DNA of 64,000 nt from Oopsacas minuta (lineage: Eukaryota; Porifera; Hexactinellida; Lyssacinosida; Leucopsacidae): positions 734,419-798,418 of the forward strand of contig JAKMXF010000099.1 of NCBI GenBank assembly GCA_024704765.1. Direction: 5' to 3'. The position numbers were made by a program, and so were the translations under genes. The notes below the pieces were generated by a model. The model worked only from the letters and a program-made list of their open reading frames with translations, had not been told where the DNA came from and searched no databases. Below, piece by piece: positions 47,540-58,219 of the stretch; the stretch's first letter is position 1; the number at the start of each line of letters is the position of its first letter.

Positions 47540-48485
47540 AAAATTATTTCATTCTCATCCACCCACTAGTATTATTTCTCGTGTTTTCGGAAGTATAAAT
47601 AGTTATTGATAATATAATTGTTATTATTATATACGGCGTAGCTGTTAGCGGATTGACAAACGCTCTGAAGGGTTGCTAATTACCAAATACAAATACAGAA
47701 GTAGGGACAACCTATAGCCACTCTACATGCTTGGAGGTCGGTGGTTGCTCGTCGTACTTTTGATAAGACTTTCAGGATTATGTTCTCGATTTGTTTCGTC
47801 GCCAATTTCAAATCACTCTTTGTGTGTCTAGTCTTTCCGACTCTTGCATCAATCCGAGCATTCAGAAGGGTGTAGGTATGAGGCCGAGGGAGGGTCATGA
47901 CGGTTCAATTTGGGGTTCGCATACTATTGAGGGACCTTACACCTATATTTATGTACTATCTCTATAGATTCGAAAACAAACCAGGGGTGCTCGAGCCTTC
48001 CCTACCCCACCAAACCCGTTAGGGAAGTAGTGATTTAGTGATCCATGCCCCTAAAACACTAGCGATATGGTAATTGGGGAGGGATGAAGTTTCTTGGGTG
48101 AGGGGCAAGCACGTTTTAAGTACGCTAGCGATTTAGGGATCCTCGGTCCTGTGTGGAATACTAGCGATGTAGTAAATAGCTCCTCTGAGACAACATCTTT
48201 GGGCAGTGATAACCTTTTCGCTCATCACAGTAAAAAATATGAACCAACACCATGGCCAGTGAGGAGATACGGAAATTGTGAATATTCTAGGCATTCCTCG
48301 AAATTGTTAATATTGAACAGATTCGCAGATATTATCCAAATGTGTACAAGTGTTCGAATTTGATTTTCTTCCAATCAATTTAGATAATTTGCATGGTCAC
48401 AGATGACGTCAAATGAATCAAGTTCGAGTTATGAAGAGTATAACTTCGAATAGCAGGGTGATTTCTGAGACTAATCACAGTTTTC
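47540..48485. other. Stretch with a second copy of an unrecognised coding-like repeat
   Basis: 47680-47898 on the minus strand (LNARIDARVGKTRHTKSDL, then KQIENII) matches 42860-43100. At 48050-48180 the phrase CTAGCGAT recurs three times. No intact gene seen. Confidence 0.45.
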
Positions 48486-48489
48486 TTTT

Positions 48490-49465
48490 ACAGTAGGGAC
48501 TGCCATCTCTGATGCCGCTAAACAGCTACGCGAAAGATCAAACTGTGAAGCATCACCTGATCCTAACGCTACTAACGTAACCGTCAGCTTCGATAGCTCC
48601 TGGAAGACCAGAGGATCCTATTCCAACAAAGGTTTCGGTGCTGTTATCTCTACCGAAATCAAGAAGGTAATGGACTATGAAATCACTAGCCGTCTCTTTG
48701 AGAAATGCTCTATCTGGACAGAGGAGAAACGGAAAGATCGATTAGTCGAGAACGAGAGTAGTTAGAACGTCAAAATCTAAACTGGGCGGAGCAATCGAAC
48801 TACACTGGATCTTCTCAAGGAATTGAGCCTAAAATAGCCAACAGGATTGGGGAACGCTACTTAGAGAAGAAGCTTCAAAAAGTTTTCAGAGGTGAAATAA
48901 CTAAATGCATACAATCTTGTGAAGATTCGATAAGAGTAATGTAAAACGCATGTAGTCGAGCGTCTGGAGAAGAAGAGCAGTGCGAAAAATAACACTTCGG
49001 TACAACACGCACTACCTGGATGGAAGGCTGATTATATCGCTGCAAATTCCTCTAGTGTCATCTATTAACACCGTGGTTTAACATCAATCAAGCTGTGTTC
49101 TGCTCTACATATACTAGCTGATAATGAGGTAGGGGATCATTCTGGTTGTCTTACTGGAGAGAAATCATGGTGTGGGTGGAGAAACCTATCAGGTTCTTCA
49201 GCACATACTGCTCTGACAATCTTCAAACCAATTGACATAGAATGGTGGAAGAAGTATTCAATACTTATGCGACAGAAGAATTCCGTGGCCATCTGACATT
49301 AAGACTGACTCAAAATGATAACGAATCCTTCTACAGTCTGTTACATAATTATTTAGAATGGAGATGTTTTGTTACAAAACCTCAGTGCTTTGTCTTACTT
49401 CACTCAGGCTACTTGTGTTTCGCTGTCCATAATGGCTTAATGATATATTTTGCTAAAATTCCCTG
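48490..49465 (+). pseudogene. Mutator-like transposase remnant (invertebrate Mutator domain type)
   Basis: The first block reads NVTVSFDSSWKTRGSYSNKG, then FGAVISTEIKKVMDYEITSR and CSIWTEEKRKDR (48570-48740). After a stop comes NYTGSSQGIEPKIANRIGER (about 48815-48870). Downstream frames give DHSGCLTGEKSWCGWRN (about 49135-49185) and, from 49242, VFNTYATEEF... then LTQNDNESF, where family members read 'TQN-NESLN'. The first SFD..W..RG is the DDE-side Asp motif of the Mutator-like domain common in invertebrates. Block order matches; stops and indels are frequent. A TTTTACAG precedes the first block, so an intron upstream is conceivable. Confidence 0.75.
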
Positions 49466-49483
49466 AACCAAGTCATTATCTTA

Positions 49484-50645
49484 TTTTTCCGGAAATTTTA
49501 CTCTTTAATATTAACTATGACGTCATTTTAATGTTCATTTTGACCGCCATTACTATTATTTACCATAATTATTTCCCTACTTGACAATTAGCTCTGAAAA
49601 TGACTCAATACGAGAAGAGGGAAATTGTGAAGACACTTCTACAATCCGGGAAGCTTTTGCCCAGAGAAATCTCTGTTAATTGTGGAATTTCCTTAGCTAC
49701 AGTTTATAATGTTAAACGCCGATTAGATGAAGGTGTACCGCTATCTCACCAAAAGGGCGCAGGGAAACCCAATAACTTGCGATCTTCCATCAAATTGTCT
49801 ATTTTTCACCGGGTACGATGTAAACCATACCTCTCTTTGCGAACATTAGTAAATCGTACAGGTAGTAAGGCTTCCTATCAGACTGTCCGGAGAGTGTTGA
49901 AGGACAAATCTTACAACAAACCTCACCCTGTTCAGATCCATATGCTGAGTGAAAAAATCGCATTTACCGGATAGAATGGGCAAAAAGTACAAATACTCGA
50001 AGAAACAATGGCCCCAAACAATATTTCTTGACGAGATGTCAATCTGGCTCTCAAGGGGAAGATTAAGGATGTGGATAAAATCCATCAAAAAATGGATCGC
50101 CCCAACATTGAACCATGTCCCAAAGATGCACGTGTGGGCTGCATTCTCATCTATGGGTACATTCCCATTGTGTGTTTTCACTAACAATATGAACAGTGAA
50201 ATGTTTTTAGATATAATGGGAGGATATTTGATAACTCAGGCACAGGTATATCATGAAAGTCACTGGCGATTGGTGATGGATAATGATCCAAAACCCACCT
50301 CGCAAAAGGTCCGAACCTGGTGACACATAATGTACCAAATCAGATTCCATGGCCTTCACAGAGTCCAGATCTTAACCCAATTGAAAATTTATTCGCATGG
50401 GTAAAGCTAGAGATACTTAAGCTAGGCCCAAGGACAATTCCAGAACTGAAACTTAATTTAGAAGCAGTCTGGAATCGTATTCAACCAGATTTTCTTAAAG
50501 CGTACTGGGAATCAATGCCCAGAAGATGCCAATTAGTAGTAGAGGGCAACGGGCATCCTATTAATTATTAAGATCTATTACTTCACTCTCAATTTGAGGT
50601 ATATATGGTAATGTATACTGTAACTCTAATAATTTTCGGCTTAGT
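49484..50645 (+). mobile_element. Tc1-like (DD34E) transposon, ends approximate
   Basis: TTTTTCCGGAAATTTTAC near 49490 and the complement of AAGCCGAAAATTATTAGAG near 50620-50640 are imperfect inverted repeats resembling the ends of the Tc1 element at 28777. TA duplications could not be fixed. One transposase gene lies between. Confidence 0.6.
49600..50571 (+). pseudogene. Tc1-like transposase, two frameshifts
   Basis: ATG at 49600 opens MTQYEKREIVKTLLQSGKLL with a helix-turn-helix (EISVNCGISLATVYNV), then GAGKPNN, KPYLSLRTLVNRTGS and VRRVLKDKSY. The frame breaks near 49970, close to a stop after IAFTG. It continues as KKQWPQTIFLDEMSIWLSRG (first Asp region), PKMHVWAAFSSMGTFPLCVF and WRLVMDNDPKPTSQKVRTW (second Asp). 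A second shift near 50320 leads to WPSQSPDLNPIENLFAWVK with the catalytic Glu, and a C-terminus ending at TAA 50569. Only two lesions interrupt an otherwise well-preserved gene, so it is among the younger elements here. Confidence 0.9.
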
Positions 50646-51042
50646 AACAATTCTAAATAAATATGTAACAGACTGTATAACACAATATGGAGTCTCTGTC
50701 CCCAAAACAAGTTCTTATCACCTCAATCTATTTAGGATTAACACTGCAATCGCGGTCCTAACCTTTAAAGAAGTGGAACTTTCACTATTCGGAATCCTGA
50801 CTGACCTTGGCGGACTTATAGTGCAATTCTGAAACAAGAATACTGGTCAGATTATTATCGATGAGCTCAGAAGAAATCGAATTATCAAAGACGAAGAAGA
50901 AGAGCGAGACTATAAAAGCAGCAAAGTGAGATTGCCCTGTTGAAAGCAGAAGGCGGGAGAAGCTATAATGGGAGGCAGTTTGGGGCTGAGAATTCCCCAA
51001 GGAAAAATGTGTCTGCGCTCGAGGACGGATCTGTATAACAGG

Positions 51043-51321
51043 TAGAGCAGGTACTGGAGTGAAGACAAGTGCGAGGGAGCGTGGGTTTCTCCTGTTCCCA
51101 CTCGGTCTTCTAGCTCAGCCAGCAGCTCTGACGAGTCGGATACCCTGTGTAGTATATACCACAAGATAGAACCAGAACCTGTGACAAAGAGGAAACTTAG
51201 AAAGAATCAATCCGATTGGATATAATGTGACAACTGCTCTGAATGGGTTCATTGTTATTGTGCTAACGTGGACATTAATACCGTGTCTAAAGCATCTCTA
51301 TATTGTGATACGTGTTCTTGA
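51043..51321 (+). pseudogene. PHD-finger fragment with internal stop
   Basis: The frame reads a Ser-rich segment (TRSSSSASSSDESDTLCSIYH), KRKLRKNQSDWI, a TAA stop, then CDNCSEWVHCYCANVD and LYCDTCS. The C4HC3 pattern of a PHD finger is evident: the second Cys of the first pair reads Tyr (CSIY) and the stop replaces the residue before CDNC. Such fingers occur in chromatin readers and in some retrotransposon ORF1 proteins. The surrounding debris makes a transposon source more likely. No other exon was found. Confidence 0.62.
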
Positions 51322-51324
51322 AAG

Positions 51325-52160
51325 ATCGGGTCATTAACTTTTAAATCTACCAACTAGTGATCGACAAACTGAATATTTCCGAATATTGGTATTCAACAGA
51401 AATCGAATAGTTGTTCCGAACGTTGTTTGAGGCTATATTATTTCCTAATTATTTTCGGCTTAGTGTATCGAATCATATTTTAATTATTCGGTTGATAGAT
51501 GATCCGTCCATAATATTCAGTGGAAAACTATTTCGATCACTACTACTTCCCAAGCTCAACGTTATCTCTTGTATAATTTAGTAATTACCAGATGATAACT
51601 AGACCTCACTACGAGTATACATCCCAATATGGTGTCTTAATCTCTAAAGGTGTGAACAGAAGATAAACAAGATTACAACTAATATCAAAAGATCAACGGA
51701 CACGAAATGTTCGCAGGCCGCATAGTTCAAGCCCGCGGCAGCTTATTTCTACCATTCAGTGATAAATTTGTATAGGCCGAAGACACCTAGAAAAAGGTTC
51801 TGCAGGAGCGAGCAAAAGGGGCGCAGGAAGGGTGATTCTCGGCTAGTAATGGTTAAAGTACATCTCGAATTATTCATTATCTATCAGTTCGTCTGAAGAG
51901 ACCATCCAAATTGTAATTTCTATAAATATGTTTGGAGAATGATGAAGTTCGACGACTGCGATGCGAGTCGACTAATCTCGGCTATGTTTGGCCTAGCCTG
52001 TTAAAAAATAATTTTACAGTAACTAGGTGTTAGTTAGTGTAAAATGTACAATGGTCAATGAAGGAAAATTTAAAATCTGATTCTCTAGACGCCATATTAG
52101 AGTAACTCTAACACAGCTTGCCGGATGGACGTACTCTCTCATCTTTGGGGTTACCCGTAT
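51325..52160. other. Stretch without recognisable gene
   Basis: Apart from AAGCCCGCGGCAGC near 51729, nothing supported. Confidence 0.45.
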
Positions 52161-52166
52161 CAACTA

Positions 52167-53290
52167 CTTGGGGCATTCAAAAAGTTCCCATCTTTGTTGA
52201 ATATCTGGAAACTACAAGAACTTACTGATCAAATTTCTACAAAAAAAATAACGTTGGAAATACTTCCCCCTACATCGATGCATAGTTGTAGCTTTTCAAC
52301 CCACTTCGAAAATGAATTTGTGTGCTCGTCTCTGTCTACTGAATTGAGGTAGTGTTAAAGTCAGTTTCCTAGCTCTTGTCGGGTATGAAATAGCAACCTC
52401 CGAGATATTTTTCAGCTCAAGAAATAGCCAGATTCACCAGGTGATAAATTTGGGGAATACGGATGATGTTTCATCGTTTCAAACCCGATATCCTCAATGA
52501 CTTCCCTAACATATTTTGAAACATGAGGTCTGGCATTATCGTGGAGAAGTTTGATTCCTCGAGTTCTTGAACGTGGACGTCGTGTTTTATAGAGTTTCTC
52601 GACTTCTCTCAGGCATATATCTTCGAAAATTCTCCATTGATTCGTTCTCATTTAGGCACTGGTATTTGAGCCACTGGCCCATACGCATCAAAACATATGC
52701 TCTAGAGAACCTTATCGTCTCGTAAGTCCGGACGTCCTTTTCGGGGGATAAGAATCTTGGGGGAGCCACCATTTGTTTTGTTCCTTACGCAGAGGTTCAA
52801 CGAATGTAATCCTATTATCGTCACCAGTAACGATTTCATATAATCTTCGAGAATCACAATTTCTATATTCTTTAAGCAATGGTTTTGCACGTGAAACCCT
52901 CTTCTCCTCTCGTCCCTTTGTGAGGATTTTTGGTATTCATCGCGCTGAAATCTTTCGATACTCGAGATAATCGTGTAGAATTCTTTGACCACTTCCCGAT
53001 GAGATGTCCAGGATTAGGGCAATCTCTTCAACGCTCAAAAGGGGGTCAACATCGAATAGTTCCATAATTTGAGACGCAATTTCAGGGGTGGTAGCGGAAA
53101 TTGGTCTTTAGGTCAGAGGGTCATCTTCAATGCTGCCTCTATTTGCCTTGAAATTAATGTCCCTTCCTTTAGAGTGGGATACGCTAGAGCTTCCCCATGA
53201 TAAACGGCGACTAGTTCCTCATGTATCTAGAGTGATTTGTCGCCGAGTACGGTACGAATCTTTTGTAAGCTCGTTGTTCGGTTTTGCTTG
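52167..53290 (-). pseudogene. mariner-like element and transposase remnant
   Basis: The 3' end reads CTTGGGGCATTCAAAAAGTT at 52167 beside TA; the other end was not found. The minus strand gives VYHGEALAYPT, FKANRGSIEDDPLT-RPIS, PEIASQIMELFDVDPLLSVE and EIALILDISSGSGQRILH (helix-turn-helix). Then come SRAKPLLKEYRNCDSRRLYE, IVTGDDN (first Asp), RGIKLLHDNARPHVSKYVRE (second Asp) and HHPYSPNLSPGESGYFLS, where the third Asp of PCDFW is lost. Several frameshifts. A close relative occupies 62451-64000. Confidence 0.8.
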
Positions 53291-53540
53291 ATATGTGTTT
53301 TGAAGCCACGAAAGGTTGACTCTAAAATAGGTAAAATTGAAAGTAGGATAGATCAGGATATATAATAGCTAGATTGAATTGCTCAACAGCATTAACTAGG
53401 TAATCGATAGTTAGTTCGTGAATTTCTTCGCAACGATTTCTGCTGCAATATTAAGGCATAGCCAACTGAAGACAAGGCGTGATCACGGAGTCAATTTTCA
53501 TTGGAACAGGGATAGAAGTATGTGGGTATATTTTGATAGG

Positions 53541-54460
53541 CAATTCTACACATATAATCGCCGATAAAAAGATACAGCTACATTTTCACCCAACTACATG
53601 TAGTATTTGATATGAAAGAATTCACAAAAGTCAATTTGTGAAAATTTGAGCTCGAAGTGACGTCATCTGTTAGCTTTTTTGGCAAATATATATGAAAAAT
53701 TGCCCCATCATTGAATCCATGTAGGACGGTAGTTATTTATTAATCTATTTATAAAAGTTGAAATTCCAAATGCTCTAAACTATTTCTGTACCGAATACAT
53801 TTGTTATAAAAAAAGTTGGCATTTTTTCGAGTTATCACACAGACAATGGATATCATATCTCAATAATCGTTGCAATATGGTCAATTGAAGATAGCCAATA
53901 TTTAGTATACATCTGTCTTCCCATATCCTTATAATACATTACGATATTTTTATCTCTAATCAAAATGACATAATCAGGAATATGCCCAAATATGGTCATT
54001 TTTGAGATTGCACAATAATCTTTCGGGATTTCATATCAAAATATATTACAAGGTTATGGGAAGTTGTGTGTATACGACAATATGGCTATCCTGATTTGAC
54101 GATAATTGCACGATTATCGAGTTATAAGAGGATAGTAACAAATACGTGCAATCCATGTTCTGTGCGATAACTCGAAAATGTTGCAAATTATCAGGACAAT
54201 TATCTAGATTTTGTACAGAAACGGTTTGAGATCATTTGGTATTCAACATTTTGGACATTGATAAAGAATTAACCTTTTAAACATTGTTTCAAAGATTGAG
54301 CATTTTAAATTCACACTTAGCAATTACGCCAACAGATGACGTCATTTCGCTCTGAACATTTTCAGAAATGTGGTTTTGTGAATTCTTACATATAAACAAT
54401 AGATTCATTCAGGTGAAAATGTACAAATGTAAGATTATTGGCGATTAACGAATTCCCCAT
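53541..54460. mobile_element. Third foldback element, degenerate
   Basis: The left part (ATAATCGCCGATAA..., CATTTTCACC, AGAATTCACAAAA, GTGACGTCATCTGTTAGC) recurs inverted at the right (complement of GCCAACAGATGACGTCATTT, TTTTGTGAATTCTTACAT, GGTGAAAATG, GGCGATTAA). Arms are roughly 300-400 bp around a TA-rich centre and unrelated to the two other foldback families. Its right edge abuts the mariner fragment at 54470. Confidence 0.65.
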
Positions 54461-54469
54461 CGAAATATA

Positions 54470-54950
54470 TAGGTATGCTCTCACGTTTGATGCATACGGT
54501 CCAGTGGCTCAAGTTTGCGTCCCAAAGGGGAAGTATGTTATTGGAAACTTTCCTGTACTCTAGTACTCACAGAAGTTCAAAAGCAATACTTAGAATGTCA
54601 ACCGAGAACTAGAACAGTGGAATCAAGCTTTTGCATGATGATGCAAGAAGCCACAAAACTAAGCTAGTTGCCGAATTTCTAAACGATACGAGGATGCAAA
54701 CTCTTGATCACCCTCTCTATTTCTCTAACCTAAGTCCTTGTTGACTTTGGATGTTTTCAAAGCTGAAAGGTTATCCGTCTGCAAAGTAGTTAAAAGTCGT
54801 ATTGAGATCGGGTTTCGCGATCCACAAGTACCTGAAGTCTATCTCGCAAATAGAGTACAATAAAACATCTCAATGCTTGAGAAACCTATTAAATGAGTGT
54901 AACCGTGTCAAGAGGTTTATTTCAAAAATATATAATTAATTTGATAAGTC
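54470..54950 (+). pseudogene. mariner transposase C-terminal remnant
   Basis: Frames give ALTFDAYGPVAQVCVPKGKY (the IFFDAHGPVA block of the 63-kb copy), GIKLLHDDARSHKTKLVAEF (second Asp) and DHPLYFSNLSPC-LWMF, where the third Asp codon is lost to a stop. The N-terminal half is absent; the foldback lies where it should be. Confidence 0.72.
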
Positions 54951-54951
54951 A

Positions 54952-55319
54952 TTGTATATGATCATATTGGTGTGAGGTAATCAGTACTTATGAAATGACC
55001 TAAATATGTGTTTAAACGATTACTCACTACTTGAGGCACTGATGCCACATAAGTAAGTCCTAATCTAAAAGGTTGACAAAATGGTGATTGTTCAATACAT
55101 ATATTTATCGTTTGTGTCTATTCTGGAAAAAAATTTTAGGATAAATTTTCATTATGACGTCATAGATATTTCAACCTCCAATGTTGATGACATCACCTCA
55201 CAATCGCCATATCTCAGATTATTATGAACCAATGAATCGCTTAGCTTTTTCCAGGGATATATAGATTCGTGCTATGAAATAAATACAACGTAAGCTACAG
55301 AATACAAGCTTTAGCTTAG
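54952..55319. other. Stretch without recognisable gene
   Basis: No supported signal. Confidence 0.4.
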
Positions 55320-55455
55320 GTTCAGAAAATGTACCAGGGATATGTCACCAGGCCAGGTAATAAAAGGGTCATTAAATAATCCGAAATCTAAACATTTATG
55401 CTCGAAGAAATGTATTGTATGTTTGTAGAACAACAAATTATCGAGGATTATATTT
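55320..55455 (+). repeat. Dispersed repeat shared with 7438-7575
   Basis: GGTTCAGAAAATGTACC...GATATGTCACCAGG...AATTATCGAGGATTATA parallels GGTTCAGAAAAATGGGA...GATATGTGACCAGG...AACTATCGAGGAATATA. The family is unknown. Confidence 0.55.
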
Positions 55456-56130
55456 GAAAAAATACAGAAAGTAGCAAAAGCTGTGTAAGGTAAACGAATG
55501 GCGGAACCTTAGTCTTAAGAAATTTGGTATTAGGAAATTTGGTATCAGGAAATTTGGTATCGGAAATATGGTCTCTTGGAAATCTCATGTCTGGAATTTT
55601 CGTATCTGGAATTTCTTTACTTCCTACCATATATATCGTTCTTTTGCAACATTGTCTATCTTGTTTTCTTTTTCTATAAAACAAATTAATACTACCTATT
55701 CCACTAAAATTCGAAAAAAATCCTGGTCTCAAATTCCCAAACAGAAAAACACTTGAATCCTTACAGTTGACTTCAGCAACAATAATGACAACTCGAATCC
55801 TAGCCATCGTCTTCTTCCTTATATAAAACACATATCTCCCACCACCCACACCAATATAATGCAATTCAGAACAAAGTATTCATCAGAATCTAGTTTAGCA
55901 TTAAAATCCCCGAAAACCCTTCATATACCTTTTTGCTAGCTAATCTAAGAAATATCCCGTGATGATCCCGTCCTTCCTTATAGATTCCCGCCCTTTCTAC
56001 CACCTTTTTTGTAACCTTTATACCTTGATATCGATCTTTTGCAACATTATCTACTTGTTTTCTATAAAACAAAGAAATATTACTAAAACCACTAAAGGAT
56101 AAGAAAATTCCAATAGACAAAATTTCCGGA
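55448..56130 (-). repeat. Duplicated segment with a 15-bp tandem repeat; uncertain ORFs
   Basis: Two blocks in tandem are homologous: 55650-55745 and 56030-56110 share TTTTGCAACATTRTCTA, GTTTTCT...TATAAAACAAA and CCACTAAA. Minus-strand translations share FSGF/FSGI...LFYRK. At 55510-55615 a 15-bp unit (GGAAATTTGGTATCA) repeats about six times, giving PDTKF repeats in a 138-codon open frame (55864-55448). No known family. The open frame may be a product of the tandem repeat. Confidence 0.4.
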
Positions 56131-56134
56131 AACG

Positions 56135-57100
56135 AAATTTCCTGAGACTAATGTTCCGTTTAGTAAGGTAAACATAAATTAACTAAAATTACACTCTTTG
56201 AAACATAACATTGTGTATATTGCTTCATTTCAAAATCAATATACAGTATATAAATAAACCATATATATAAGATTGATGTATTGTACCAAGTTTATAATTA
56301 TAATGTGGAAAAATGTTGGAGCACGGCAGAGTTACGATAGGAACCACGGATGGCACATATTAGTATATTTCCAAATATATCTCGAAAAGAAGAACAAAAA
56401 CTACCAATTTGGTCTAGCGAACCGATTTGAAATTAGAATAAGTATTTGAATTATACGAATGAACAGACTCCCATGGAGGTATCGAAAAGTCGAGTGAGCA
56501 TGCTTATTAGGTCCAGGGGGCATGTTCATTAGGTAGAGTGATTTGCAAGCTCAACAAAATTCTTGCCAACTCACAGTTTGCTTCAGATCCAACTAGAATG
56601 AAATCAAAATCCTACCAGGCTATCCAAATAGTTTATTGAAATGCTCATCTTCTCGACAAAAGGAAAGCTAACTAGATATTCTATCGAAATCCTATCCTAT
56701 CCGTGCCAACGTGAGTTTAGAACACACTAGGTACACATGTTAGCAAGTCCAGCAATCTTCTAGCCAACTCACAGCTTAGTCACTCGACTTTTTATTATTT
56801 GTCCCTTGGACGTTTGTTGAATATAGATCACGATATTCACCTATTCGGTAATTGAATCAGCTAGGGTAATATATCCTCAATGATATAATTGAATTTCATT
56901 TCCCACAATGGGAATATCGTCAAATAAGTGGTCCCACTGCCATACGTTTTGATATAGAGTATGCGTATATGATCATAGTAAGGTAAAATACTGAATGTAG
57001 CTGTTACCGACCAACTAATATGCTTCGACGGAATTATTTGAACATAATTGAAAGAAAGGGATAAACTTTATTCACTTAGACATTAAAACAAAAATATACA
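56135..57100. other. Stretch with possible MITE (56476-56792), no gene
   Basis: AAAAGTCGAGTGA (near 56477) recurs inverted near 56777-56790. GCCAACTCACAG repeats directly inside (near 56567 and 56754). No target duplication resolved. Confidence 0.35.
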
Positions 57101-57104
57101 CTAA

Positions 57105-58215
57105 ATAAGATAAATTAATTCCTAAGCACCGTAAGATGAATTGGCAGGTGAGTATTCGTCTCCACGAGAATTGTTTAGAGACCCAGGTCATCCAGCCTCC
57201 TCTCCATTTCTATTTTCGCAAACTGGAGGCTCGTGACTTCTGATGTTAGATCCATTATTTCAGTTTTTATCTCCGTCAATTGGAGAATGGGCCCGCTGCG
57301 TCCTCATGAAAGCCTTGCATCTCATCCTTGATTAGGGAAAGCGTTGCATGGAAATTAGACATGAGGTGTCACTAGAGATAATTCCGTCGTTTATTGGCCA
57401 ATTTGACCAAACTTGGACATCCTGTTTATCCTAACCAAATTTGAACAGGTAATTTGATTTTGAAATGGATATGATACATATTTTGTCCAAATGTAGTCAC
57501 AGCCGATCCGAGTTTGGAAACAGTAAAGAATCACAAATTTTTCATAGTAATGCTTTCAGTCCTTTATGGTTTTATTATGTTTCTAAACTTTCAAGTAGCA
57601 TGTTCCAATTTCAAATCATTTGGGAGCCTATTACTTTTGTAAATTTAATTCGAAACTTCGTGGTTTTGATGCTGAAATTAATGTTTCGGAGAATTCAAAA
57701 GATTTAAGATTTTCATATTGATTCTGATTCCTTATAAAATATATTTGAGATCTATATTTCATATATTCTATACAATTTTTGGATGCTGATTTCAAATTTT
57801 GTATCAGATGTATTCTAAACTGTGGACTTTTCATGTGAAGTATTGTTGTACCCAGTGTAAAAATGAATCCCATTTTCCATGGATAAGATTTTGAAAGTGC
57901 TGAAAACAAAAAGTCAAGGAAAGTCAAAGCGAAAATAATACCAATTGTTGGTTACAAATTATAGTATGTTATATGAAGATGACAGGCCCCCGAAACAGTG
58001 CGCAAATTTGATTTTGGTCATATTCCATTGTCTGTAATCGTTTGCTATGATAATTTCCTAAAGTGATGTCTGTAACTATCTTATTGAATACCGTCTAATT
58101 CTAATTATTCTTGGAAATTACTGTACGAAATTAAACATACAAATGTGTGCATATGCGTGTACTTATGTTTTGAATCATATACCTCTATTTTCTCATAGAT
58201 AATTTATTCGAAGAG
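57105..58215. other. Stretch without convincing gene
   Basis: The minus strand near 57200-57360 reads a short charged, coiled-coil-like segment (LTEIKTEIMDLTSEVTSLQF), possibly retroelement ORF1/gag debris. Nothing else supported. Confidence 0.35.
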
Positions 58216-58219
58216 ATCA

